Source: JAAYAY01 sp964429355
GTDB lineage: Bacteria > Planctomycetota > Planctomycetia > Pirellulales > Thermoguttaceae
Direction: 5' to 3'
DNA length: 12,440 nucleotides
Assembly (NCBI GenBank): GCA_964429355.1
Contig: CAYSCH010000286.1
Location: 1 to 12,440 of the forward strand
The translations under genes were made by a program, and so were the position numbers. How positions within the stretch are numbered: the first letter of the stretch is position 1; the number at the start of each line of letters is the position of its first letter. Of this stretch, positions 1-6,933 are shown piece by piece. The notes beneath the pieces are model-generated. The model was not told the origin of the DNA. It saw nothing but the letters and a program-made list of their open reading frames with translations, and searched no databases.

Positions 1-332
1 ATACCGAACAGGAGGAGGAGTACGATACCGAACAGGAGGAGGAGTACGATACCGAACAGGAGGAGGAGTACGATACCGACGAAGACGACTCCGACGAAGA
101 CGAGTATGAGGAAGTAGAAGAGGAACTGGACGAAGAAGAGGAAGAAGAAGAGGCAAAGCCATCCAGATCCAAACCCGTTCGCCGGCGGCCGACCGACCAG
201 TGGAGCGATCGCTACGAGGACGAGTACGACGAACTCTACGAGGAAGTCGACGAAGAAGAATCGCAAGTCGACGACTCCGACGACGAGCACGAAGAAGACG
301 ACTACGAAGACGACGATGCCGAGGCAGCCTGA
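1..332 (+). CDS. Highly acidic protein, C-terminal part (5'-truncated by window edge)
   Basis: An open frame enters from the left edge (first complete codon at 3) and ends at TGA 330-332, giving 109 residues. Nearly all are Asp and Glu with regular Tyr. It opens with three identical TEQEEEYD octapeptides, continues through acidic runs, is broken by one basic patch (KPSRSKPVRRRP, about residues 52-63), and ends DDDAEAA. The acid-rich frame is far more coherent than the Arg-rich alternative frame over the same DNA. No catalytic motif or membrane segment is visible. Such tails are usually disordered and may bind cations or basic partners, but that is inference. The N-terminal part lies outside the window, so the family cannot be named. 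The next gene is convergent. Confidence 0.72.
   Translation, partial: TEQEEEYDTEQEEEYDTEQEEEYDTDEDDSDEDEYEEVEEELDEEEEEEEAKPSRSKPVRRRPTDQWSDRYEDEYDELYEEVDEEESQVDDSDDEHEEDDYEDDDAEAA
3..74 (+). repeat. 24-bp tandem repeat, three exact copies
   Basis: Three identical 24-bp units lie head to tail at 3-26, 27-50 and 51-74. Each is 8 codons long and encodes TEQEEEYD. Bases 1-2 (AT) match the end of a further unit, so the array probably continues to the left. From 75 the pattern decays into other acidic codons. Identity at the DNA level, including third codon positions, suggests recent slippage or unequal recombination. The unit length keeps the reading frame. Confidence 0.95.
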
Positions 333-338
333 TTGCTG

Positions 339-358
339 CGGTGGCTATTGAGCCGCCG
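339..358 (+). terminator. Weak candidate hairpin between convergent genes
   Basis: Seven bases (339-345) can pair with 352-358 across a 6-base loop, with one G-U pair. The hairpin lies 7 bases after the acidic-protein stop codon and is followed by a pyrimidine-rich stretch (GCTTCTTCCTT), not a clean T run. It sits between two convergent 3' ends. It could slow or end transcription of the acidic gene, but the evidence is only the stem and its position. Confidence 0.25.
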
Positions 359-408
359 GGCCCCGCTTCTTCCTTACTCGCTGGACGAACGCTCCCTGTC
401 CCGACCGT

Positions 409-993
409 TTACGCCTGCTTCTCGTGGCTGCCTTCCGCAGCCGCTCTCTTCCGGCCTTCGATGGCTTGCAGCTCTTGCCTTTGGCCCCACAGGTAGAAGA
501 CGAAGCCTGCGATCGCTCCAACCGCGGTCGCCGAGAGGACTGCCGCGGCGCTGCTCGTAAAACTGGAGTTCTCGGTGGCGGCTTGGGTGGTGAGGACCAG
601 GCCCACCAGGCTGACGACCAGACCGAGCGCATCGGAGAGAATCTCAGCGGGACTGAAGCCTCGCCAGGCAAGGGCCACCAACTTGCCGAGGGTCAGTTGC
701 AGCGCGAAGCTCACCACGCCCGTCACCATCACGCAGAACGCAATCCAGTGGAACGCCGGGAAGGCGAATGCTTCCGCCAATCGGTAGATCGGTTTCAGGA
801 GACCGGCTGATGCATCCTGGGCCGGCTTGTTCTTGTCAACGGTTTCGACAATCTCATCACCCGTCTCACGGGCGCTTTCCAGGGTCGGCTGGGCCATTTC
901 CTCGAGACCGCTCTCGGCCGCCTGAGACCAATGGGGGCAGGTGAGTGCCAACACGGCGGCAAGAGCCAAGCTCATTCTGATCGCGCCCGTCAT
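409..993 (-). CDS. Exported/inner-membrane protein of unknown family
   Basis: This is a 194-residue protein. It begins with a signal-peptide-like segment (residues 1-25, ending HWSQA before AES). An acidic, polar stretch (27-60) follows, then three hydrophobic segments at about 78-103, 119-138 and 147-170, and a charged tail (171-194) rich in Lys, Arg and Glu. This suggests an envelope protein with an extracytoplasmic N-terminal region and three membrane spans. The ATG at 993 is supported by a GAGGAAAGG ribosome binding site at 1001-1010 with good spacing; an in-frame ATG at codon 7 is less well placed. I see no catalytic motif and do not recognise the family. The 5' leader carries a strong inverted repeat (1013-1079). 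The gene is convergent with the acidic gene and separated from the Asp-box gene by 447 bp. Confidence 0.75.
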   Translation of the reverse strand: MTGAIRMSLALAAVLALTCPHWSQAAESGLEEMAQPTLESARETGDEIVETVDKNKPAQDASAGLLKPIYRLAEAFAFPAFHWIAFCVMVTGVVSFALQLTLGKLVALAWRGFSPAEILSDALGLVVSLVGLVLTTQAATENSSFTSSAAAVLSATAVGAIAGFVFYLWGQRQELQAIEGRKRAAAEGSHEKQA

Positions 994-1440
994 TTTTCAA
1001 TCCTTTCCTCAGAGCGGCCGGCAGAAATGACCAAAACGCCCTGTTTTTCAAGAGACGCCGTTCATTTCTTTCGGCCGCTGTTACTAACGTCGATGTGGGT
1101 TCCCCACAGATATTCGCTCCAGACCAGTGTATCTTGCCACGGCGCAGACAAAATCCAAGATCCACGTCTAGTCTGGGTCCTGCCGCTGCGAGTGGCCTCA
1201 CGCTGCGGAAATATGGGGAGTTGTGTCAGACTGACGCTCGCCAGAAGTCGCTTCACAGCCGGGATTCGCTAGCGGCCAAACGCTTCAGCCAGGATTTCTG
1301 GCGGGCCGAGTCTGTCGTCTTCACCGTGGTAACGCGGACGTAACCGGCCTGTGCCGGCCGCAGCACCGAATCGATCAATTTGTACGCCTCATCTCGGACC
1401 TCGTCAGGAAAGTTGTGATCGCAGTCGGGGTGGCGGACGA
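994..1440. other. 447-bp region without an intact gene
   Basis: The left half (994-1252) is non-coding leader for the membrane-protein gene. It holds a ribosome binding site, an 18-base inverted repeat (1013-1030 and 1062-1079) and a small hairpin, TGTGGG at 1094-1099 with CCCACA at 1103-1108. No clear sigma70 promoter stood out. The right half (1253-1440) is occupied by the out-of-frame tail of an alpha/beta hydrolase, listed separately. Confidence 0.6.
1013..1079 (-). promoter_or_regulatory. Long inverted repeat in the leader of the membrane-protein gene
   Basis: Bases 1013-1030 and 1062-1079 are inverted copies, matching at 16 of 18 positions, separated by 31 bases. Read on the minus strand this gives an 8-bp GC-rich stem, a 2x2 internal loop and a second 8-bp stem, ending just before the GAGGAAAGG ribosome binding site of the gene that starts at 993. 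No T run follows on either strand, so it does not look like an intrinsic terminator. It could be an mRNA structure controlling translation or a pair of protein-binding half sites. The function is inferred from position only. Confidence 0.55.
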
Positions 1441-1471
1441 TCAGGTTCTGCTTGACGCCGAGGACTTCTTC
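1253..1471 (-). pseudogene. C-terminal remnant of an alpha/beta (dienelactone-type) hydrolase
   Basis: Minus-strand translation from about 1471 reads EEVLGVKQNLIVRHPDC, then DHNFPDEVRDEAYKLIDSVL, ending near 1352. The frame stays open to a stop at 1253-1255 with no recognisable sequence. The HPDCxHxFPxEVRxxAY pattern is what I know from the C-terminal end of dienelactone-hydrolase/acetyl-xylan-esterase-like alpha/beta hydrolases, where the His is the catalytic one. Nothing upstream in this frame resembles the rest of such an enzyme: before 1471 the same DNA codes for the Asp-box protein in another frame. I therefore read it as debris of a deleted or recombined gene. It overlaps the last codons of the Asp-box gene by about 30 bases. 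It is too short to be functional. Confidence 0.5.
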
Positions 1472-2742
1472 GGTTTGATGAACATCATTTCGGCGGGTGT
1501 GACCCAGCCGGAACGGAGGTCGACGCGGAACCAGCCTTCGCTGTTCATCCGGTCGAAGCGACAGGGGGAACGCGGGCCGAATTCTTTCAGGTCGTATTGG
1601 GCCCAGGTCTTGCCCATATCCGTGGAGACGATGAAGCCGGTCGCCATCGGGGAGGCGGGGGCGCAATGCGAGGCGAGGATCACGCCGTCCTGGATGATCA
1701 TCACACCCGACTCAACACCCGGGTTGAACAGCCGCTCGTGTTTCTCGGGATGGGTGATGTCCGCCGGATCGCAGCAGAACACGCCGCGATCGTAGGGTTC
1801 AGGGCCGTTCGAATCGCTGATCCAGTAGACCTTTCCGTCCACGAACGTGATCCCGCCACATTTGTAGCGCGAATTCAAATGGTCGGAAAGGATCACCTTC
1901 CAGTCCCAGGCGTCCTTGCCCGCGTCGTACGTTCCCCGCAGCCAATGGCACTCGAACCCTTCCGGCCGATCGCCGTCGCCCGTGCAGGCGTAAAAAGCGT
2001 CTTCGACCGGGTTGTAGGCCACACAGTGCACGTGGCGGCAGATGACCGGGTTGTCGGGATTGCCCAGCAGCGTGCCCGTCTCACCGCCGCCTCCGGAGCC
2101 GTTGTCGCGAAAATGCGGGTTCTGCCCGAAGGAATAGGCAATCTTGACGGTCTGGCCCTGGTCGGTCGAATAGTAGATATTGACCGGACTTGCGCCGCCG
2201 ATCACGTTGCAGTAGTTGCCCCATACGAGCATCTCCTTCCCCTTCACATCCCACGTCATCTCGCCGGTCAAGCTGTGGAAGTACCAGCCGGGCAATTCCG
2301 CTTTCTGCGGCGCGTGGGGCAGATAGTCGCTCCCGTCGGCATTCTTGATCGTGATCTGCTTGCAGGTCTTGAGGTTGTCTGTGCTCAGGTACAGTTTCGC
2401 CAGCGCACTGAACAGGACGTTGCCGTTCTTCAGAATGCGACTGAAGACGATCTCACGGGCGTCGGCAAAGGCCGCGCGGTGGGGCCAGGTGCGACCACAG
2501 TCCTCGGAAAGAAAAACTTCTCCATCCGAGTATCCAAAGGCCTTGTTGTCAAGTTGGGAATCGACGAACGGGCCTTCCGGTTGCGGTCGGTACCAGAAGT
2601 GGTCGTTGGACGGGTACTCGGCCGCTGCCGGTGTCGACTCGGCGGCGAACGAGAGGGACCCGGGTAGAAGAATACCTCCGGCAGCCACGGCGGTCGTTCC
2701 GAGGAAGTGGCGGCGGGTGACTTGGTGGCGTGGGCGGGTCAT
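1441..2742 (-). CDS. Tat-exported Asp-box (BNR/sialidase-like) beta-propeller protein
   Basis: A 433-residue protein starts with a Tat signal (RRHFLG at residues 10-15, then a hydrophobic stretch ending near SFAAES). Asp-box motifs appear as SEDCGRTW (79-86), STDQGQTV (192-199) and STDMGKTW (373-380), with a degenerate one, STDNLKTC, at 120-127. This indicates a sialidase-type propeller acting outside the cytoplasm, perhaps on glycans. I could not place the sialidase Arg triad or catalytic Tyr/Glu, so activity is unproven. The ATG at 2742 is chosen because AGGAG sits about 8 bases upstream and the Tat signal follows at once; the frame runs on 60 codons further but would overlap the neighbouring gene. 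The last 8-9 residues (KSSASSRT) overlap the out-of-frame hydrolase remnant and are probably not the original C-terminus. The FG-GAP gene ends 61 bp upstream. Confidence 0.82.
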   Translation of the reverse strand: MTRPRHQVTRRHFLGTTAVAAGGILLPGSLSFAAESTPAAAEYPSNDHFWYRPQPEGPFVDSQLDNKAFGYSDGEVFLSEDCGRTWPHRAAFADAREIVFSRILKNGNVLFSALAKLYLSTDNLKTCKQITIKNADGSDYLPHAPQKAELPGWYFHSLTGEMTWDVKGKEMLVWGNYCNVIGGASPVNIYYSTDQGQTVKIAYSFGQNPHFRDNGSGGGGETGTLLGNPDNPVICRHVHCVAYNPVEDAFYACTGDGDRPEGFECHWLRGTYDAGKDAWDWKVILSDHLNSRYKCGGITFVDGKVYWISDSNGPEPYDRGVFCCDPADITHPEKHERLFNPGVESGVMIIQDGVILASHCAPASPMATGFIVSTDMGKTWAQYDLKEFGPRSPCRFDRMNSEGWFRVDLRSGWVTPAEMMFIKPKKSSASSRT

Positions 2743-2803
2743 GTCGGATCTCCTGGGGGTCTTGATTGCCGCGAGTTGCTCAACCATGTTATGCCCGTCC
2801 GCC

Positions 2804-4027
2804 TCACGGAATGCAAGACAGCCGATTCTCATACCAGAACACACCCAGCCCGCCAGGTCTTCCTTCGACGGGCTGCTGTTCTTCGCAAGCATAGACATCC
2901 AGATCTCCGTCGCCATCGGCATCGACCAATTCGAGGCGGTCGTACTTGATACCCTCGGGGCCGCTCACGTGGTCGACCGTGTAGACCGTCCCCTCCGGAA
3001 AACCGGAAAACACCAGCCGTGCCACGCCGGAGAGATCGCCGTCAGCGTGTTCGCAACTGAAGACCAGCTCGGGGCGACCGTCGAGATCCAGGTCCCCGAT
3101 GGCCACGCCTTTGCCCGTCCCGAAACCTTCCGGCATGGCAATCTCGTGAGCCGTCCACGAGCCCGCCGCCCTGCCGCGATGGAGAAAGAGCATCGGGCCG
3201 TCCTTCACGGCGCAGGTGATGTCGTCGCTGCCGTCGCCGTCCAGATCGCCCATGGTCAGGAACATCACCTCCCGATCCCGCCCGCCCAGATAATGACTCT
3301 TCCACGGCCCGATCTCGGCCTCACCCTCTCCGGGGTTCTCCAGCCAGCGTATGCCGCGTCGGGAGCTTTTGCGATCGCTGACGAGGAGGTCCGCGTCGCT
3401 GTCATCGTCCATATCGACAGTGATGATCGACATGGTCCAACCGACGGGGTCGATCGGATGCCAGCGCCAGGCGGCCAGGTCGCGCGGATCCTCGGGCGAT
3501 TGGAACCAGCCGATCTGGGCCCCGGCGCCTTTGCCGGCCGCGACCAGGTCAACACCCCGGTTTCCGTCGACCTGCATGGGCATGCAATACATCCACATCA
3601 TCCGATCTGCCGATTCGGCAAGTGGCTGGGTCTGCCAGGCGCTCGCATCGAGCAGCCTCTCGGGATCTTCAGGCCCCCAATGCACAAACATCGTTCGGGT
3701 GCGCCCCTCGCAGCAGCTCACAACGTCGGCCGAGCCGTCGCCGTCCAGGTCCACCGGCGTCGCGTCTTCGACGTTCGGCGTCTTGCCGACCACCACGGCT
3801 GGCCACGGCTCCTTCGCTTTCTCATATCCCGGGTGCAGATAGAGCCGAGTGACGCCCCCTTCCTCCCAGCCGGTCACGATGTCGTCGAGGCCGTCGCCGT
3901 TGAAGTCGAGCAGTTTCACGCCGTCTGCACCGCGGGAGGAGTTGTCGATCGTGTGCCGTGGCCAGGCTTCGGCGGCCTGAGTTGTGGCTGCCAGGATGAA
4001 GAGGCAAGAGAGGAATTGCAGGGCCAT
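2804..4027 (-). CDS. Secreted FG-GAP/VCBS repeat beta-propeller protein
   Basis: A 407-residue protein has a signal peptide (residues 1-18, cleavage likely after TTQA) and a chain of Ca-binding D-x-D/N-x-D-G-type loops: DFNGDGLDD (41-49), DLDGDGSAD (93-101), a degenerate MQVDGNRGVD (151-160), DMDDDSDAD (205-213), DLDGDGSDD (261-269), DLDLDGRPE (312-320) and DADGDGDLD (369-377). Seven spaced loops fit a seven-bladed FG-GAP propeller as in integrin alpha-like proteins. Such proteins are very common in planctomycetes and usually act in binding outside the cell; the ligand is unknown. The frame is open to a GTG at 4117, but ATG 4027 puts the signal peptide at the N-terminus and avoids a non-signal extension; no strong ribosome binding site precedes it. 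The start is therefore less certain than the gene. It lies between two other genes for exported proteins on the same strand. Confidence 0.88.
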   Translation of the reverse strand: MALQFLSCLFILAATTQAAEAWPRHTIDNSSRGADGVKLLDFNGDGLDDIVTGWEEGGVTRLYLHPGYEKAKEPWPAVVVGKTPNVEDATPVDLDGDGSADVVSCCEGRTRTMFVHWGPEDPERLLDASAWQTQPLAESADRMMWMYCMPMQVDGNRGVDLVAAGKGAGAQIGWFQSPEDPRDLAAWRWHPIDPVGWTMSIITVDMDDDSDADLLVSDRKSSRRGIRWLENPGEGEAEIGPWKSHYLGGRDREVMFLTMGDLDGDGSDDITCAVKDGPMLFLHRGRAAGSWTAHEIAMPEGFGTGKGVAIGDLDLDGRPELVFSCEHADGDLSGVARLVFSGFPEGTVYTVDHVSGPEGIKYDRLELVDADGDGDLDVYACEEQQPVEGRPGGLGVFWYENRLSCIP

Positions 4028-4120
4028 AATGGATTGGTCCAGTCTGAACACGAGGCTGTCATAAGGATTGGAGCCGCTTTTGGCGTCGGCATGAGCAACG
4101 TGCCGGCGACTCCGCACGCA

Positions 4121-5374
4121 TCATGGTTTTTCCAGCGTCTCTCGTTTGGCCGCGTGGGTTGCTGTGGATTTCATTGGCCTCGGCGAATCCTCAGCGTCTT
4201 GCGGGAAGGATACGTGCACGAAGCGAAGCACACCGATCGTTGCCGCCGGTGTATAGTGAACGAGTCTCACAGTCTTTCCGCGTCGAGCTATCTCCGCCAG
4301 TCCGCCTCCAAAGGCGTAGCTGGCGTCCATCCCGTCCGGCTTCGGCGTCTCGAAAAGGTATGGATCATCCAGCATGGCTCGAAGATTGTGCGCCAGGTCT
4401 TGGGCCGCATAGTGACCGTTGGTAGTTCCGGCCGGTTGAAAGCAACACGACTCATTTCCCACGCCGGTCTCTCGGAGTTTCTCCACCCACACCGAGAGAA
4501 ATGTTCGGCGATAGTCGCTCAAATAGCGTTGGCGATTCGCATCCGTCGGCTCGAGTTTCCACTTCGCCAATTCCTCCTCCAGCGACCATTTCTCCTTCGG
4601 TTCATCGAACCCACGGTTTCGCGTTCCATTGCGCAGGAACTGAACAACCCGACTGAGATAGTGGGCCGTGGCAACATCCGGATCTGAAATCCGTTCGTCG
4701 AGCAGTTCCCCGGGCGTCAGTAGATCCCTATCACCGGCGGCATACAGGTAAAGAAACGCGATCGCCAACTCTTGTGCGCTCGGTTGCAGATAGTTCGGGA
4801 ACATTTCTGCCGCAGGCACGCGGTTCAGTTCGTTATTGCCGGATGGCATTCCATCTCCTTTCTCAATTGAGGGACAGAACAGGTTCAATGCCAGTGTCTG
4901 GGCAGCGCCGTTCCCTCGGGTCGTCCCCGCTGGCTGAAAACAGCACGTACTGAATACCGAAGGGCCTGAAGGGATGAAGATGCCGCCCTCCTTCGTGCGG
5001 ATGCACTCGTTTGTTATCCGAGTCCACTGGTCGAGAAATGCGGTCTGATATTGATCCAGATAAGCTCTCTTTGCCACATCGGTTGGTGTCTCCTTCCAAC
5101 TGCGTAGCTCTGAGTCCAGCGTCCACCCGGCAGACTTGTCGTCCGAATCACCGGGCGGGGGCCCGCCGTAGCGGACGAGTTGGAGCACTTGGGTCAGATG
5201 CTGAACCACGATTCTCGCGGCCTCTGGCGATAGTGGTTTGGCCAAATCCGTCTTCGTGAGGGTGGACGGATGCGACCAGTCGGAAACTTCAGGATCATCC
5301 TGTGCGTTTCCACTCTTGATAAGGCATAGCAGAATCAGAATCGCCAAGACACCGAGAAATGTTCGCTGAAACAC
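4121..5374 (-). CDS. Secreted protein of unknown family with duplicated CCFQPAGTT domain
   Basis: With a GTG start at 5374 this is 417 residues. That start is favoured by a GGAGG ribosome binding site 7 bases upstream and an immediate signal peptide (residues 1-24, FLGVLAILILLCLIKSGNA). The frame stays open to a GTG at 5464 without a better site. The mature protein contains an internal duplication: residues about 52-165 and 233-331 share W-(T/S)L-x-x-EL-x-x-WK, then PTD-x-x-x-x-x-YL-x-x-Y, then CCFQPAGTT (144-152 and 310-318) and GAAQTLALNL/YAAQDLAHNL. Copy A carries about 15 extra residues before its CC motif. Each copy has a vicinal Cys pair, which may form a disulfide or bind a ligand; this is inference. 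I do not recognise the family and see no known catalytic signature. It sits 93 bp upstream of the FG-GAP gene and 118 bp downstream of the exported oxidoreductase. Confidence 0.8.
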   Translation of the reverse strand: MFQRTFLGVLAILILLCLIKSGNAQDDPEVSDWSHPSTLTKTDLAKPLSPEAARIVVQHLTQVLQLVRYGGPPPGDSDDKSAGWTLDSELRSWKETPTDVAKRAYLDQYQTAFLDQWTRITNECIRTKEGGIFIPSGPSVFSTCCFQPAGTTRGNGAAQTLALNLFCPSIEKGDGMPSGNNELNRVPAAEMFPNYLQPSAQELAIAFLYLYAAGDRDLLTPGELLDERISDPDVATAHYLSRVVQFLRNGTRNRGFDEPKEKWSLEEELAKWKLEPTDANRQRYLSDYRRTFLSVWVEKLRETGVGNESCCFQPAGTTNGHYAAQDLAHNLRAMLDDPYLFETPKPDGMDASYAFGGGLAEIARRGKTVRLVHYTPAATIGVLRFVHVSFPQDAEDSPRPMKSTATHAAKRETLEKP

Positions 5375-5464
5375 GACTCCGCCTCCGTTCGGTCGTCCAA
5401 CGGTACGAAACTGTAACGTGTTGACCCTCCACCGCGATTGCATTGCGAGGGATAGTGCACTCAC

Positions 5465-5478
5465 GGCTCTGGAGAGCC
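5465..5478. other. Small hairpin after the Gfo/Idh/MocA gene
   Basis: GGCTC (5465-5469) pairs with GAGCC (5474-5478) around TGGA. It lies 14 bases past the stop of the oxidoreductase gene (minus strand). No T run follows on that strand, so a terminator role is only possible, not shown. Confidence 0.25.
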
Positions 5479-5492
5479 AAAGTGCGGGGAAG

Positions 5493-6824
5493 CTACCACG
5501 CCTTCGTTACGCCGGGCATGGCGCATGGGTAGGTGCCGTCGGGACCCGGTTTGGGTTGCGGCGTGCTCTCCCACGTGTAGCCGTCGGGCGAGAGGTCCAG
5601 GTTCGAGTTCACCACATCGTCCCACGTCACCTCCTTGCCCGAATGGGTCGCCATCCGGCCCATGATGGCCGTCAGAGTGCTGGCCACACCGTAGTCGCCC
5701 TCGTTGTAGGGCTTGCCGGCCAGGAGGGCGGCGAAGAGATGGTCGTGCTCGGTCTGATGGCTGTCCTGGGCGTCGCGCGGGAACGTGCGTGGTTCGGCCC
5801 CGTCCACTCGGATCACCGTCCCGTCGCGCTCGGGATCCATGCGGCCTTTCGTGCCGAGGGCGTGACGGGCGACGTTCATCCAGCAGTTCTTCTGATGCCG
5901 GCAGAAACTGATCAGCTTGGTGCCGTCGGCGTAGTCGAACTCGATCGCGTGGTGGTCGAAGATCTCGCCGTACTCCGGACCCGAACGGCACTGCCGGCCG
6001 CCCATGCCGTTGGCCCGGACCGGGTGGGCCTCTTTCATCATCCAGTTGGCCCCATCCAGGAGATGCACGTGCTGCTCGACGACCTGCCCCCCGGACAGCC
6101 AGTTGAAATAGTACCAGTTCTTCACCTGGTACTGCATCTCCGTCTCACCTGCCTCACGAGGCCGCACCCACACCCCGGACGAGAGGTAGTAAATACGCAT
6201 CAGTCGCAAGTCCCCGATGGCCCCATTGTGGATCTCGGCGATCGCGTCGCGGGCCGACTGGGAATGCCGCCCGTTGAGCCCCACGGCCACGGCCAGCCCC
6301 TTCTGCTTGGCCAGTTCGTTGGCAGCCTGCACGCGGCGGGCCCCGGGCGAATCGCAGGCAATCGGCTTTTCCATAAACACGTGCTTGCCGGCGGCGACGG
6401 CCCCTTCAAACTGCATCGGCCGAAAGCCCGGAGGGCCGCAGAGCAGCACCAGATCCGCGTCGGTCTCCATTGCCTTCTGGTACGCATCCAGTCCCACGAA
6501 CTGCCGCTCCGGAGGAACGTCGATCGTTCCCGGTCGATCCTCACACCGCTTCTGGATCCCCTGCAGGCTCGCCTCCAACCGGCCCTGAAACGCGTCGGCC
6601 ATGGCGATCAACCGCACATGGACCTTGCCCCCCATCGCATGGATGGCCTCGGAGGCCGCACCGGTCCCCCGCCCGCCGCAACCGACCAGTGCGATCTTGA
6701 TCACATCGCTCCCGGCCGCATGGGCGCCGCGGGCGGCGCTGAGCGCCGCCCCCGCAACTCCCACTCCGTGGAAGACCCGGGACTGGAGAAACGAGCGACG
6801 CGAACTCTGCTCAGACTGGGCCAT
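5493..6824 (-). CDS. Gfo/Idh/MocA family oxidoreductase with Tat signal
   Basis: A 443-residue protein opens with a Tat signal (SRRSFLQ, twin Arg at 9-10, then a hydrophobic stretch to ARGAHA). The Rossmann dinucleotide loop follows as ALVGCGGRGTG (residues 45-55), then the family MEKP motif at 151-154, where Lys is normally catalytic. A GGQVVEQHVHLLD segment (about 245-257) carries the His/Asp residues expected in the C-terminal substrate domain. The family oxidises or reduces sugars and cyclitols with NAD(P); Tat export suggests it folds with its cofactor before crossing the membrane. The substrate cannot be told. ATG 6824 has AAGGAG about 8 bases upstream, which decides the start over a 43-codon extension. 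It is the first gene of a same-strand group of exported proteins, and the desaturase gene ends 109 bp upstream of it. Confidence 0.92.
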   Translation of the reverse strand: MAQSEQSSRRSFLQSRVFHGVGVAGAALSAARGAHAAGSDVIKIALVGCGGRGTGAASEAIHAMGGKVHVRLIAMADAFQGRLEASLQGIQKRCEDRPGTIDVPPERQFVGLDAYQKAMETDADLVLLCGPPGFRPMQFEGAVAAGKHVFMEKPIACDSPGARRVQAANELAKQKGLAVAVGLNGRHSQSARDAIAEIHNGAIGDLRLMRIYYLSSGVWVRPREAGETEMQYQVKNWYYFNWLSGGQVVEQHVHLLDGANWMMKEAHPVRANGMGGRQCRSGPEYGEIFDHHAIEFDYADGTKLISFCRHQKNCWMNVARHALGTKGRMDPERDGTVIRVDGAEPRTFPRDAQDSHQTEHDHLFAALLAGKPYNEGDYGVASTLTAIMGRMATHSGKEVTWDDVVNSNLDLSPDGYTWESTPQPKPGPDGTYPCAMPGVTKAW

Positions 6825-6933
6825 GGAGGCACTCCTTCGAAATGGCGTTTGTATCCAGATGCGTCCGGCCCTATTGATAACGCGCGCCAGCGGCCCTGTC
6901 CAGCATACAATCGAACCCTGCAATGCCCCGGCC

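Noticed and set aside
1..74. A CRISPR-like or regulatory direct-repeat array
   Set aside because: The units are head to tail without spacers, are multiples of three bases and encode an acidic peptide, so they are coding minisatellite sequence.
2743..2922. N-terminal extension of the Asp-box protein by 60 codons
   Set aside because: It would overlap the end of the FG-GAP gene and bury the Tat signal inside the protein; ATG 2742 has a good ribosome binding site.
2345..4687. A 780-codon plus-strand open frame
   Set aside because: It crosses three minus-strand genes and their intergenic gaps, with no domain or signal of its own.
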